A DNA stretch of 61,733 nucleotides from Candidatus Desulfosporosinus nitrosoreducens (GTDB lineage: Bacteria; Bacillota; Desulfitobacteriia; Desulfitobacteriales; Desulfitobacteriaceae), in contig NZ_JAVHUW010000071.1 of NCBI RefSeq assembly GCF_030954495.1, positions 1-61,733 of the forward strand. The letters run 5' to 3'. A program made the translations under genes and the position numbers. The first letter of the stretch is position 1. Each line of letters begins with the position of its first letter. Below the pieces are notes generated by a model, which saw only the letters and a list, made by a program, of their open reading frames with translations, had not been told where the DNA came from and did no database searches. Below are positions 40,318 to 49,776 of this stretch, piece by piece.

Positions 40318-41721
40318 ATTAACAGTCTCTCTCGCAAAAAGTCCATTTCAGAGCTTTTATCTGAATCACAAGGTAAAGATGGACTTAAAAAGACTCTTGG
40401 TGCCTTAGATCTCACAATGTTAGGAATCGGCGCCATTATCGGTACCGGTATTTTCGTACTTACCGGAGTAGCCGCCGCTCAATACGCCGGCCCAGGCCTT
40501 ATTCTTTCCTTTGTCATTTCCGGTATAGCTTGTGCTTTTGCCGCCTTGGTCTATGCCGAATTTGCCTCGACCGTGCCGGTTGCGGGCAGTGCTTACACTT
40601 ACAGCTATGTTTCTCTCGGAGAGTTTATGGCCTGGATCATCGGCTGGGATTTAATGCTGGAGTATTTACTTGCGGCCAGCACCGTCTCTATCGGTTGGTC
40701 AGGCTATTTTCAGATGCTGCTTAACGGTTTCGGGATTCACCTGCCGGTATGGGCTACAGGAGCCTTGGGCACCGCGCCAGGTGCAGTTTTCAATTTACCG
40801 GCAGTTGCCATCGCCTTAATTATTACTTTCTTATTATCAATAGGCGTGAAAGAGGCAGCCCGCTTCAACAATATCATCGTTTTTGTTAAACTTGGCGCCG
40901 TTATCCTCTTTATTCTCGTTGCTGTCTGGTACGTTAAGCCTGCTAACTGGAGTCCCTTTCTTCCTTTTGGTATGAAAGGCGTTTTAAGCGGAGCAGCGGT
41001 TGTATTTTTCGCGTACATTGGTTTTGATGCAGTCTCCACCGCCGCGGAGGAGGTTAAAGATCCCAAGCGAGATATGCCGATCGGGATTATCTCTTCCTTA
41101 ATCGTCTGTACTGTTTTATACATTATCGTCTCCCTCATCTTGACGGGTATTGTTCCTTATAAACTCCTAGACGTTGCTGCCCCCGTGGCTTTTGCCCTTT
41201 CTTTTATTCATCAGGACTGGGCCGCCGGCATCATTTCCTTAGGGGCCATAGGAGGAATTACCACGGTCCTGCTTGTCATGCTTTATGGCCAGACACGCGT
41301 CTTTTTCGCCATGAGCCGGGACGGCTTGCTGCCAAAGATTTTCTCCAACGTACACCCTAAGCACAAAACTCCTATTGTCAGTACTTGGTTAACAGGAATT
41401 GTCGTTGCCATTATTGCGGGGATCACACCTATTAACACTGTTGCGGAGCTCGTTAACATTGGTACTCTTTCTGCTTTTGTGCTCGTTTCTATCGGGGTTA
41501 TCATTTTGCGGAAAACTCAGCCTGATCTTCCTCGTTCTTTCCGGGTTCCCTGGGTTCCCTTAATTCCGATTTTGGCCGCACTCTTCTGCTTATTCCTGAT
41601 GTTTCAACTTCCCCTGATAACCTGGATTCGCTTCGTTGTTTGGTTAGTCATTGGTTTATTTATTTATTTCCTTTATGGCATTCACCACAGTGTGCTTGGC
41701 AAAAAAAATCTTTCCAAATAA
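40318..41721 (+). CDS. APC-family amino-acid permease (YfnA-like), probable AUU start
   Basis: 467 residues with about 12 membrane helices. The N-terminus up to KKTLGALDLTMLGIGAIIGT (first helix, substrate-binding GTG) matches cationic amino-acid transporters of the YfnA/CAT group. The frame has no ATG before 40417, which would remove 33 conserved residues. ATT at 40318 is seven bases after GGAGTG, and a TGA lies just before it, so AUU is the likely start, as in infC. Divergent from hutPH; could import histidine. Confidence 0.85.
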   Translation: MNSLSRKKSISELLSESQGKDGLKKTLGALDLTMLGIGAIIGTGIFVLTGVAAAQYAGPGLILSFVISGIACAFAALVYAEFASTVPVAGSAYTYSYVSLGEFMAWIIGWDLMLEYLLAASTVSIGWSGYFQMLLNGFGIHLPVWATGALGTAPGAVFNLPAVAIALIITFLLSIGVKEAARFNNIIVFVKLGAVILFILVAVWYVKPANWSPFLPFGMKGVLSGAAVVFFAYIGFDAVSTAAEEVKDPKRDMPIGIISSLIVCTVLYIIVSLILTGIVPYKLLDVAAPVAFALSFIHQDWAAGIISLGAIGGITTVLLVMLYGQTRVFFAMSRDGLLPKIFSNVHPKHKTPIVSTWLTGIVVAIIAGITPINTVAELVNIGTLSAFVLVSIGVIILRKTQPDLPRSFRVPWVPLIPILAALFCLFLMFQLPLITWIRFVVWLVIGLFIYFLYGIHHSVLGKKNLSK

Positions 41722-41830
41722 TAGGAACTTCTCGCCATCTGTGATCGAAGCGCCAAACCGCACTTCTGCGTTAAAACTACTCAAAGAAGTTTCCCTCACC
41801 CAATAAATTAAGGCTTTCTGAAAATATTAA

Positions 41831-41872
41831 AAAGGTGCTGGCACAACCTTAAATAAGTTGACCAGCACCTTT
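41831..41872. terminator. Shared terminator between permease and SHOCT genes
   Basis: AAAGGTGCTGG and CCAGCACCTTT form an 11-bp perfect stem, with inner CAAC/GTTG pairs. The minus-strand side runs into TTTTTAATATT, so it best serves the SHOCT operon. Confidence 0.8.
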
Positions 41873-41910
41873 CGTGATCTCCTTTACGCCTTTAAGCAAC
41901 TTGAAAGAGA

Positions 41911-42192
41911 TTAGCTTCTAAGGTCTTGATTCCGACGTTGAAACTCTTCAGTATCGATTTCTCCCAAGGCATAGCGCTCACGTAAAATTCTCAGCGCCGG
42001 ATCGTTTTGTTTGCGATAAAGACGTACTCTAGCGCTATGACGGCGTAAGAGAATAATCCCAACGATAATCAGAATAATAAAGAAAATGAGATGAGCTGCC
42101 AAGGGGATTAAACCAAACCACCAGCCATGTGCATTCATCACCATCCCCTGGCCCTGACCATACCCACGTATTAAATTGCCGCCGTGCATCAT
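41911..42192 (-). CDS. SHOCT-domain membrane protein
   Basis: 93 residues. A Gly/His-rich start, one membrane helix (residues 28-48), then a C-terminal SHOCT motif ALRILRERYALGEIDTEEF. SHOCT helices act as oligomerisation modules. Its ATG overlaps the stop of the second SHOCT gene (ATGA). Confidence 0.8.
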   Translation of the reverse strand: MMHGGNLIRGYGQGQGMVMNAHGWWFGLIPLAAHLIFFIILIIVGIILLRRHSARVRLYRKQNDPALRILRERYALGEIDTEEFQRRNQDLRS

Positions 42193-42389
42193 TTCTTAAT
42201 AGCTCCTTCCTCTAATGCCCTTCTTCGTTCGTTGAATTCTTCAGAATTTATCTCACCGCGGGCGTAGCGTTCTCGTACAATGCCGAGAGCATCTTGATGA
42301 TTGTTAACTGTTTGCTGAAAATAGCAGCCATTTCTATGATAATGAAAAAAGGCACCAACACAGAACACTATCAACAGTAACCCTAACAT
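42189..42389 (-). CDS. SHOCT-domain membrane protein, shorter paralogue
   Basis: About 66 residues from MLGLLLIVF; AGAGGTAG is placed right for this ATG, not for the one at 42410. One helix, then ALGIVRERYARGEINSEEFN, the same SHOCT core as the downstream gene. The pair probably forms a hetero-oligomer. Confidence 0.78.
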   Translation of the reverse strand: MLGLLLIVFCVGAFFHYHRNGCYFQQTVNNHQDALGIVRERYARGEINSEEFNERRRALEEGAIKK

Positions 42390-42556
42390 ATAACTACCTC
42401 TCTTCCTCATTTATTTAATAAAGCTTAAGTTCAAAATTTGAGCTTATGTAAGTGTAAGTATACAAAATCTCCTGAAACAATTGGTGTATTAATTGTGAAT
42501 TTAACGTTAAAGATTTATAAGTTTTTCTTCGCCCTCAAGAAGCGGCAGCAAAACGC

Positions 42557-42600
42557 AAGCATCCCCACTCACTTTGATTGTGAAAGGAGGATGCTTTTTA
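42557..42600 (+). terminator. Plus-strand intrinsic terminator with no known upstream gene
   Basis: AAGCATCC pairs with GGATGCTT, then TTTTTAAA. No plus-strand gene was found between the permease end and here, so it may end a small RNA or catch antisense reads. On the minus strand nothing comparable is seen. Confidence 0.5.
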
Positions 42601-42684
42601 AATTATTGTAACCCCTGAAAAATTTCAGGCTTTGTTTTTAAATAGCCTCTCAGGGAACTTTAGCAATCGTTTTAAATCCCCGCT

Positions 42685-43980
42685 TTAAACATTAAATCGT
42701 TCAACTTCCTGCCGAAGTTGGTTGGCGTTTTGAGCCAAAGATTGAGCGGCCACCGCTACAATCTGCATCGTCGAAGAGACTTCCTGAGTTGAGCCTTCCA
42801 TCGTTTCCGCGGTTGCGGCTGTTTCTTCCGAGGTTTGAATAACTTTATTAACATAATGAATCATTTCTTCCATATTTCCCAGGGTTTGAGCACTTGACGC
42901 GGCAATGTCCGAAATATTCGCCGAAACCGCTTGCGTCGCCTGAGTTATAACTGCCAAAGTTTCTTGGGCCTCTTTAATCGAAGCCACACTTTCTTTAACC
43001 TTCAAGTCCGTTTGCAGCATGCCTTCGACAGAATCGTGGATACTGTGCTGGATCAAAGCGGTTATTTCCGCGACTTGACGAGTGGAAGTGGCCACATTCT
43101 CCGCTAGTTTACGGATTTCGTCAGCAACGACGGCAAAACCTTTGCCGTGTTCACCCGCCCGAGCCGCTTCAATCGCAGCGTTTAAAGCTAAGAGATTCGT
43201 CTGTCTGGCGACCTGTGCTATGGTTTCAGCAATAGATCCGATCCGATTTGATTGCTCGGCCAAGTCTTCTATTCTTTTCATCGACTTATTGACGGAATCA
43301 TTAGTCTCTTCCATAGATGTCACAATAACGTGAAGTCTGTTCAGACCTTCTTGGGAATTCTTATCAGAGCTTACAGCCTCTTTCGAAACCGATTTAGATC
43401 GCTCAACAATGGTTTGAGCGGCGTTTGCCAGATCTGTTACCATTGTTTTCATCTGCAGCATAGTCTGGGCTTGATTTCTGGCTTTCAAAGCCATCTGGCT
43501 CATATGATCGGCAACGTTACTGTTAGTCGCTGTAACTTCTTCAGAACTAGCGGACAATTCCTCCGAAGAAATAACCCAGGAGTTAGCCATTTCTCGTATT
43601 TTAAAAATAATTCCCGAGAAGTTTTTCATCATAAGATTAAAGGATTCTCCCAATTCCGCGACATCACTATTGGAGGAAATTTCTATTCTCTTGGTTAAAT
43701 CACCATTAGCTACCTGGATTATTCCTTCTTCCATGACATAGATCGGCTTTAAAAAATGATAATAATTTTTAAATGAAGCCAAAATTCCAATAAAAATCCC
43801 GGCAATTAAAAAACAGGAAAACATTGTGGCCGCTTTTACCCCATTTAGACCTATGAGATATATAATTCCAACTCCCATGAGGGAGTCTAAAGGGACAACC
43901 ATCATTTGTGTTTTAAGTAAGTATTTACCCAAACTGATGTTGTTTTCCCCCTGTTTCGAACCGTTTTTACGGCCTTCCAT
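42685..43980 (-). CDS. Methyl-accepting chemotaxis protein without external sensor
   Basis: About 431 residues. Two membrane helices at about 25-45 and 50-68 have almost no loop between them, so there is no extracellular sensor. A HAMP segment follows (YVMEEGIIQVANGDLTKRIE), then the signalling domain with the hairpin tip IAQVARQTNLLALNAAIEAA-RAGEHGKGFAVVADEIRKLAE. It probably senses an internal or membrane-borne cue and controls CheA. ATG 43980 follows AAAGGTGAT; the frame is open to 44007. Confidence 0.9.
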   Translation of the reverse strand: MEGRKNGSKQGENNISLGKYLLKTQMMVVPLDSLMGVGIIYLIGLNGVKAATMFSCFLIAGIFIGILASFKNYYHFLKPIYVMEEGIIQVANGDLTKRIEISSNSDVAELGESFNLMMKNFSGIIFKIREMANSWVISSEELSASSEEVTATNSNVADHMSQMALKARNQAQTMLQMKTMVTDLANAAQTIVERSKSVSKEAVSSDKNSQEGLNRLHVIVTSMEETNDSVNKSMKRIEDLAEQSNRIGSIAETIAQVARQTNLLALNAAIEAARAGEHGKGFAVVADEIRKLAENVATSTRQVAEITALIQHSIHDSVEGMLQTDLKVKESVASIKEAQETLAVITQATQAVSANISDIAASSAQTLGNMEEMIHYVNKVIQTSEETAATAETMEGSTQEVSSTMQIVAVAAQSLAQNANQLRQEVERFNV

Positions 43981-44139
43981 ATCACCTTTCTCCCTTCTCT
44001 TACTCATAACAAGGCTTGGGAAAAATACATGAGATATTTTTGATTATTCAAAAAATTTTAGCGAGCAGTTCCTCCTGTTTTCTCGTTTAGTGAGGGTGAG
44101 TATGTACTAAATCTCTACTCTGACTGACAAAAGGTATAA

Positions 44140-44174
44140 GAATAGGCCATGTCATACGCGACAGTGGCCTATTC
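44140..44174. terminator. Terminator after fadE
   Basis: GAATAGGCCA and TGGCCTATTC, a perfect 10-bp stem with inner TGTC/GACA pairing. It separates the fad operon and the chemoreceptor; the T-run is weak on both sides. Confidence 0.6.
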
Positions 44175-44213
44175 TCTTGCAAGTAAAAAGAAACCTTATC
44201 GTTAACCTTGCAA

Positions 44214-45989
44214 TTAGAGAGTCGGGTAACTCTCCTTGTCTATGACATAACGAGCGATTTCCTGACGCAGTCCAATCATATCTACGGTTGGGCGGCGGAG
44301 GAGTTTACGCATACCGGCCATAACCGTACTGAGAGAATCTCCTTTTTCAACGGCGCAAAGCACTTCTTTGGCCTGTTGTTCCAGAACATTGAAGGCTGCA
44401 AAAGTTCCTAAAGTCGCGGCCTTCTCAACAAAGGTTTTATGCGCAGCGGGGACATCCATATCCTGAACTTTGAGAGCCCGTAAAACGGCGCTCTCCATGG
44501 AATACACCTGAAGTACCATTTCCGCCATTCCCATTAAGACGAACTGATTGTCCTTTAAGCTAACCCCTAAATTTTGGGCTGCCAGTCCCGCCGCCATCAA
44601 GCACAATTTTTTGGCTTTTTGAACTAACTGATTAAGTCCTTCGAGCCCTTCAGCTTCATTACCCAATCCACTCGTCATAAGGTCTTTACTCACCGATTTG
44701 GCGGCTTGGAGTAAAGGAAGTTCTCCCGTCATTGCCCGTTTCAGCAAGGTTCCGGGAACCAGTAAACGGTTTATTTCATTGGTTCCTTCAAAAAGACGGT
44801 TGATCCGGGAATCGCGGTACATACGCTCGATGGGATATTCCTGAATAAAACCATACCCGCCGTGAATTTGAAGTCCCTCGTCTACGGCATAATCCAATAC
44901 TTCGGAGGCCAGAACTTTATTGAGAGAGCATTCAATGGCGTACTCTTCTAAAATTTTACCTGCTTCCTTGCGACAGTCTCCCGTTAAATCGAGTCCGTGG
45001 AACCCGTTCTCCATAAGTCCTGCAGTCCGATAAACAACACTTTCTGCCATGTAAGTCTTAGTGGCAATTTCAGCAATCTTATTTTGAATCGCCCCAAAGG
45101 AATTAAGGGAAACACCAAATTGCTTGCGTTCGGAGGCATATTTCAAAGCTGTCTCCAAAACCAGAGCGGCGCTTCCGATAGCTCCCGCCGCCAATTTAAA
45201 GCGGCCGACATTTAAAATGTTAAAGGCCACAACATGACCACGCCCGACTTCGCCAACCACATTTTCCACCGGAACTAAAACATCTTCCAAGATAACCTGG
45301 CGAGTGGATGACCCTTTGATTCCCATTTTTTTCTCTTCGGGTCCTAAGGACAATCCGGGATAAGTACGCTCGACAATAAAATTGGTTAATTTGCCTTCAA
45401 CTTTGGCATAGACCAGAAATACATCGGCAAAACCCGCATTGGTAATGAACTGTTTTGTGCCATTAAGAATATAATGTGTGCCTTCCGCATTGAGTACAGC
45501 CGTGGTTTTAGCCCCTAACGCATCGGACCCTGAACCTGGTTCCGTTAAGCAGTAAGCGGCAATCGTTTGTCCTGTCGCCAAACCCGGAAGGTACTTGGCT
45601 TTCTGCTCAGGAGTTCCGAAATAAACAATAGGCAAAGTGCCAATTCCTGTATGGGCCGCATAGGAAACGGCAAAGGAACCGCCGCGAGGAACTTCTTCGC
45701 CTACTACGACTGTCGAAGCCTTATCCAGACTCAGGCCGCTAAATTCCTCAGGCACTTCCAGTCCAAGCAGGCCCAGTTCACCGGCTTGGCGCATATATTC
45801 CCGAACGACTCCTTCAACCTGTTCCTCAATGTCCTCGATCTTAGGCGCAACCTCTTTGACCATAAAATTGTGCGTCATCCGTTTTAGCTGCAGGTGATCT
45901 TCGTTCAATTCCTCACGGACATAAACCTGTTCCGGTTTAACTTCCGCTAATAAAAATCCTCCGCCGCGCAATTCTAACTCCATTGCCAT
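44214..45989 (-). CDS. fadE: Acyl-CoA dehydrogenase
   Basis: 591 residues, like B. subtilis FadE. Typical core: AYCLTEPGSGSDALGAKTTA, KQFITNAGFADVFLV, YASERKQFG, QIHGGYGFIQEYPIERMYRD (FAD and substrate region with the catalytic Glu further on, FEGTNEINR) and an extra C-terminal helical domain of ~190 residues. It introduces the trans-2 double bond in acyl-CoA. Last gene of fadR-N-A-E. Confidence 0.93.
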   Translation of the reverse strand: MAMELELRGGGFLLAEVKPEQVYVREELNEDHLQLKRMTHNFMVKEVAPKIEDIEEQVEGVVREYMRQAGELGLLGLEVPEEFSGLSLDKASTVVVGEEVPRGGSFAVSYAAHTGIGTLPIVYFGTPEQKAKYLPGLATGQTIAAYCLTEPGSGSDALGAKTTAVLNAEGTHYILNGTKQFITNAGFADVFLVYAKVEGKLTNFIVERTYPGLSLGPEEKKMGIKGSSTRQVILEDVLVPVENVVGEVGRGHVVAFNILNVGRFKLAAGAIGSAALVLETALKYASERKQFGVSLNSFGAIQNKIAEIATKTYMAESVVYRTAGLMENGFHGLDLTGDCRKEAGKILEEYAIECSLNKVLASEVLDYAVDEGLQIHGGYGFIQEYPIERMYRDSRINRLFEGTNEINRLLVPGTLLKRAMTGELPLLQAAKSVSKDLMTSGLGNEAEGLEGLNQLVQKAKKLCLMAAGLAAQNLGVSLKDNQFVLMGMAEMVLQVYSMESAVLRALKVQDMDVPAAHKTFVEKAATLGTFAAFNVLEQQAKEVLCAVEKGDSLSTVMAGMRKLLRRPTVDMIGLRQEIARYVIDKESYPTL

Positions 45990-46040
45990 ATCCTCCTCTA
46001 ATGTGTGTTAAGGGGACGGGTTCCCTATTTCCATAGCTTT

Positions 46041-46208
46041 TCAAAGAAGAACCGCCCTTCTGCTCTCTGTGAGATCATACAGTTGAATATCCGAAGTTGA
46101 CGAAGGCTTTCTAAGTTCCAGCTCTCCAAACTCAGGGCACCATACCTCGGACACTTTGGGCCGCACGATCTTCAGATCGCCAAAAGGTGCGATTCTTCCT
46201 TGCATCAT
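46041..46208 (-). CDS. Possible small protein between fadA and fadE, uncertain
   Basis: MMQGRIAPFGDLKIVRPKVS and 35 more residues to RRAVLL. It begins eight bases after the fadA stop region (overlapping it slightly upstream), has no good ribosome binding site and no family resemblance. The fadA-fadE gap of 226 bases is unusually long for this operon. Confidence 0.3.
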   Translation of the reverse strand: MMQGRIAPFGDLKIVRPKVSEVWCPEFGELELRKPSSTSDIQLYDLTESRRAVLL

Positions 46209-46215
46209 AGGGAAA

Positions 46216-47376
46216 CTAATCCAGTAACTCGTACACCCCGGCCGCGCCCATCCCGCCGCCAATACACATGGTAACCATGCCGTATTTCAGTTTGCGTTTT
46301 TCAAGTTCATGCAATAAAGTGGCGGTTAATTTAGCGCCTGTGCAGCCAAGCGGATGCCCGAAAGCAATCGCTCCGCCATTGACATTCACTTTAGCCATGT
46401 CCATGTCCAGCGTCTTAATGACCGCCAGCGATTGGGACGCGAAGGCTTCGTTTAATTCAAAAAGATCGATTTGGTCCAGAGTAAGACCGACTTGTTTGAG
46501 AACTTTAGGAATAGCTTTAATCGGACCGATACCCATCAGCTCCGGCTCTACCCCCGCCATAGCAAATCCGCGCCACACGGCTTTAGGTTTTACGCCCAAT
46601 TCCAAGGCTTTGCGCTCAGAGGTAAGAAGGGTGATAGCCGCTCCGTCACTGGTCTGGGACGAATTCCCCGCCGTGACCGTCCCTCCGTTCATAAACGCCG
46701 GTTTAAGTTTGGCTAAGGATTCTTGTGTCGTTTCCGAACGAATTCCTTCATCTTTCGTGAACCATTTCTCCCCGGGTTTTCCCCAAGTGGGGAGAGGAAC
46801 AGGCACGATTTCAGCGTCAAAGCGTCCGCTTGTTTGCGCGGCATAAGCTTTTTGATGGCTGAGGGCTGCGAAAGCGTCTTGTTGGTCGCGGGTGATTTCG
46901 TATTTCTTAGCGACATTTTCCGCGGTAATTCCCATAGAGAGATAAACTTCCGGAGCATTGACGATCATATAGGGACTCGGAGCAGGTTTTCCCCCGCCCA
47001 TAGGGACCATAGACATACTTTCTGTTCCGCCGCCCAGCATGACATCAGCTTCGCCTAAACGAATTCGGTCAGCGGCCATGGAAATGGCTTGAAGTCCTGA
47101 GGAGCAAAAGCGATTAATGGTAACACCCGGAACATCTATAGGCAGCCCCGCGCGCAAAACCATAATTCTAGCCATGTTCATGCCTTGTTCCGCTTCAGGA
47201 AAGGAGCAGCCGATGACACAGTCGTCAATGTCTTCGAGATGTAAGGCAGGCACTCGTTTAAGGACATCTTGGATGACGTAGGCTCCGAGATCGTCGGGTC
47301 GAACTTGGGCCAAGGAGCCTCGGGATGATTTACCGACGGCAGTTCGCTTAGCTTCGATAATAAAGGCTTCTTGCAT
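46216..47376 (-). CDS. fadA: Acetyl-CoA acyltransferase (3-ketoacyl-CoA thiolase)
   Basis: 386 residues. RFCSSGLQAISMAADRI contains the nucleophilic Cys, GGAIAFGHPLGCTGAKLTATL the catalytic His, and MCIGGGMGAAG the second Cys. It cleaves 3-ketoacyl-CoA with CoA. Twelve bases after fadN, in the Bacillus fadNAE order. Confidence 0.95.
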   Translation of the reverse strand: MQEAFIIEAKRTAVGKSSRGSLAQVRPDDLGAYVIQDVLKRVPALHLEDIDDCVIGCSFPEAEQGMNMARIMVLRAGLPIDVPGVTINRFCSSGLQAISMAADRIRLGEADVMLGGGTESMSMVPMGGGKPAPSPYMIVNAPEVYLSMGITAENVAKKYEITRDQQDAFAALSHQKAYAAQTSGRFDAEIVPVPLPTWGKPGEKWFTKDEGIRSETTQESLAKLKPAFMNGGTVTAGNSSQTSDGAAITLLTSERKALELGVKPKAVWRGFAMAGVEPELMGIGPIKAIPKVLKQVGLTLDQIDLFELNEAFASQSLAVIKTLDMDMAKVNVNGGAIAFGHPLGCTGAKLTATLLHELEKRKLKYGMVTMCIGGGMGAAGVYELLD

Positions 47377-47388
47377 GCTTTTTCCCCC

Positions 47389-49776
47389 CTAATTCCGTAA
47401 TGGCTTGCCTTTAGCGAGCATATAGCGAATCCGATCTTGGGTTTTGGGTTCGCCAAGTAAGCTCAAAAAGGCCTCTCGTTCTAAGTCCAAAAGATATTGT
47501 TCATCGACAAGCATGCCTGCCGGGCGGTCTCCTCCCGTCATCGCATAAGCAAGTTTCCTGCCGAGATGCTGATCGTAGTCCGAGATATAGTTGCCTTGCC
47601 TCATACCATAAAGAGCTAATTCCAGGGTGGCTCTTACTCCCGGCCCGCCTATTTTAACTTTAGCAGGCAAGTTCGGCCTGAAGTTATTGGCTAAATCCAG
47701 AACTCGCGCTTTAGCGTCCATAATGACATGATCCGGGTTCATACTGTAACGGTCGTGCTCGCGCAGGAAGCCAAGCTGACGGGCTTTTTCCGCACTTGTG
47801 GAGACCTGAGCCATGGCAACGATTTCGAAACGTTTGCCAAAGAAATAATCCGGAGCAACCTGAATTCCCGGCAGGACCCCGTCCATCGCTCGGACGGCCA
47901 TTTCTTTAGTTCCGCCGCCACCCGGGATAAGCCCTACTCCCACTTCTACAAGGCCCATATAAGTTTCCGCAGAGGCTTGTATAGCATGGGAATGCAGGCA
48001 TATTTCCGCTCCGCCGCCAAGGGTCATGCCAAAAGGAGCTGCTACAATAGGTTTCTTGGCATATTTCATAGCCATCGTCTCATTCTGCAACGCACGGATC
48101 ATCAGATCAATTTCATCCCAGTTTTCTTCTTCCGCTTCCAGGAGAATCAGCATGAGATTGGCGCCGACACAGAAGTTCTTGCCTTGGTTGCCGATGACCA
48201 TTCCAAGGTAGTTTTCCTCTACTTCAGCAAGAGACTTTTGAATCATGGTGACAATATCGGCTCCGATGGAATTGTTGGGAGAGTGGAATTCCAGGCAGGC
48301 TACTCCATCTCCTAAGTCAATCAGGCTGGCGCCGGGGTTGCTGAGAATAACTTTTCCCGCTTTATGGGCTTGTTTAAGAGAAAAAGCATGGGGACTGACA
48401 GGTTTTTGCTGATACTCCCCAGCGTTGAAGAATGCTGTCTGTCCGACTTCATTTTTCCGATAGAAGCTTTCATGCCCTTTAGCAAGCAGTTCCTGGACGA
48501 CAGGCGGCAAGCTGCCTCCTTCGGCGATAATGCGCTCAGCCGTTGCTTTAACTCCGAGGGCATCCCAAATTTCGAAAGGGCCCATCTCCCAGTTGAAACC
48601 CCAGCGCATGCCTTCGTCAATGGCGGTGATATCGTCGGCAATATCCCCAAGGCGATTCGCCGCATAAATCAACACGGGTTTAAGAACATTCCATGAAAAT
48701 TCCGCTCCGGCATCCTGGCCGCTGACCAGCGTGCGAATTTTGTCCTTGAGGCTTCCGGCTGCTTTGGCTTTTTCCAGAGAAGCAAATTTCACATTCTTTT
48801 TGGCAACGTAGGTCATTGTTTGCGGATCAAGGACTTCAACCACTTTGCCCTGGGGACCTTTGACCTTCTTGTAAAAGCCTTGCTTTGCTTTGTCTCCCAG
48901 CCAACCATTTTGCAGCATGACCTGCAAAAACTCAGGCAGCTGGAAGTTTTCTTTTTCTTCAGGGACCCCTACGGCAACAGTGTTCGCCGTATGCATAAAC
49001 GTATCTAAACCAACAAGGTCAACCGTACGGAAAGAGGCGCTTTTAGGACGTCCCATAACCGGTCCGGTTAAAGCGTCAACTTCGTCAACGGATAACCCGG
49101 AACGCAGCATTTCCTGGAGGGTAACGGCCAAACCATAAACACCGATACGGTTGGCTATAAAATTCGGGGTGTCTTTGGCCAGAATAACCCCTTTACCCAA
49201 AACCCTCTCTCCGAATTCCGCTAAGTATGAGACAATTTCCGGGTCCGTATTGGGTCCGGGGATTATCTCCAATAGTTTCATGTAACGAGGGGGATTAAAG
49301 AAGTGAGTGCCTAAGAAGTACCGGGTAAAGCTCTCCGGGAGACCTTCGACCATAGCTTTCAAGGATATCCCTGAGGTATTGGAACTAACGATAGTACCGG
49401 GGCGGACATGAGCTGCCACTTTCTTAAAAAGGTCCACCTTAATATCGAGGCGTTCGACGACGACTTCAATGACCCAATCTACTTCGCTTAAACGGCCCAA
49501 GTCGTCGCTTAAGTTCCCAACTTCTATTCGATCTGCAAACTCAGGAACGAATAGGGGGGCAGGATTTAACTTTTTTAAATTGGCTTTATTGGTTTCCGCA
49601 ATACTGTTGCGGACCTTTTTGTCCTCCAAGGTTAGACCGGCTGCTTCATCTTTAGCCGACAATTTGGATGGGACGATATCCAACAACAGACTTGGGATTC
49701 CAGCATTGGCTAAATGGGCGGCGATGGTGCTCCCCATCACACCGGATCCCAATACCGCTACTTTACGAATTTGCAT
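47389..49776 (-). CDS. fadN: 3-hydroxyacyl-CoA dehydrogenase / enoyl-CoA hydratase
   Basis: About 795 residues. The N-terminal NAD-binding GSGVMGSTIAAHLANAGIP and NTSGISLKAM, FLGTHFFNPPRYMKLLEIIP form the dehydrogenase; the C-terminal third from SIGADIVTM and GMTLGGGAEICLH is the hydratase. One enzyme performs hydration and oxidation of enoyl-CoA. ATG 49776 (AGGAGG six bases upstream) preferred over 49782; overlaps fadR by 14 bases. Confidence 0.95.
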   Translation of the reverse strand: MQIRKVAVLGSGVMGSTIAAHLANAGIPSLLLDIVPSKLSAKDEAAGLTLEDKKVRNSIAETNKANLKKLNPAPLFVPEFADRIEVGNLSDDLGRLSEVDWVIEVVVERLDIKVDLFKKVAAHVRPGTIVSSNTSGISLKAMVEGLPESFTRYFLGTHFFNPPRYMKLLEIIPGPNTDPEIVSYLAEFGERVLGKGVILAKDTPNFIANRIGVYGLAVTLQEMLRSGLSVDEVDALTGPVMGRPKSASFRTVDLVGLDTFMHTANTVAVGVPEEKENFQLPEFLQVMLQNGWLGDKAKQGFYKKVKGPQGKVVEVLDPQTMTYVAKKNVKFASLEKAKAAGSLKDKIRTLVSGQDAGAEFSWNVLKPVLIYAANRLGDIADDITAIDEGMRWGFNWEMGPFEIWDALGVKATAERIIAEGGSLPPVVQELLAKGHESFYRKNEVGQTAFFNAGEYQQKPVSPHAFSLKQAHKAGKVILSNPGASLIDLGDGVACLEFHSPNNSIGADIVTMIQKSLAEVEENYLGMVIGNQGKNFCVGANLMLILLEAEEENWDEIDLMIRALQNETMAMKYAKKPIVAAPFGMTLGGGAEICLHSHAIQASAETYMGLVEVGVGLIPGGGGTKEMAVRAMDGVLPGIQVAPDYFFGKRFEIVAMAQVSTSAEKARQLGFLREHDRYSMNPDHVIMDAKARVLDLANNFRPNLPAKVKIGGPGVRATLELALYGMRQGNYISDYDQHLGRKLAYAMTGGDRPAGMLVDEQYLLDLEREAFLSLLGEPKTQDRIRYMLAKGKPLRN

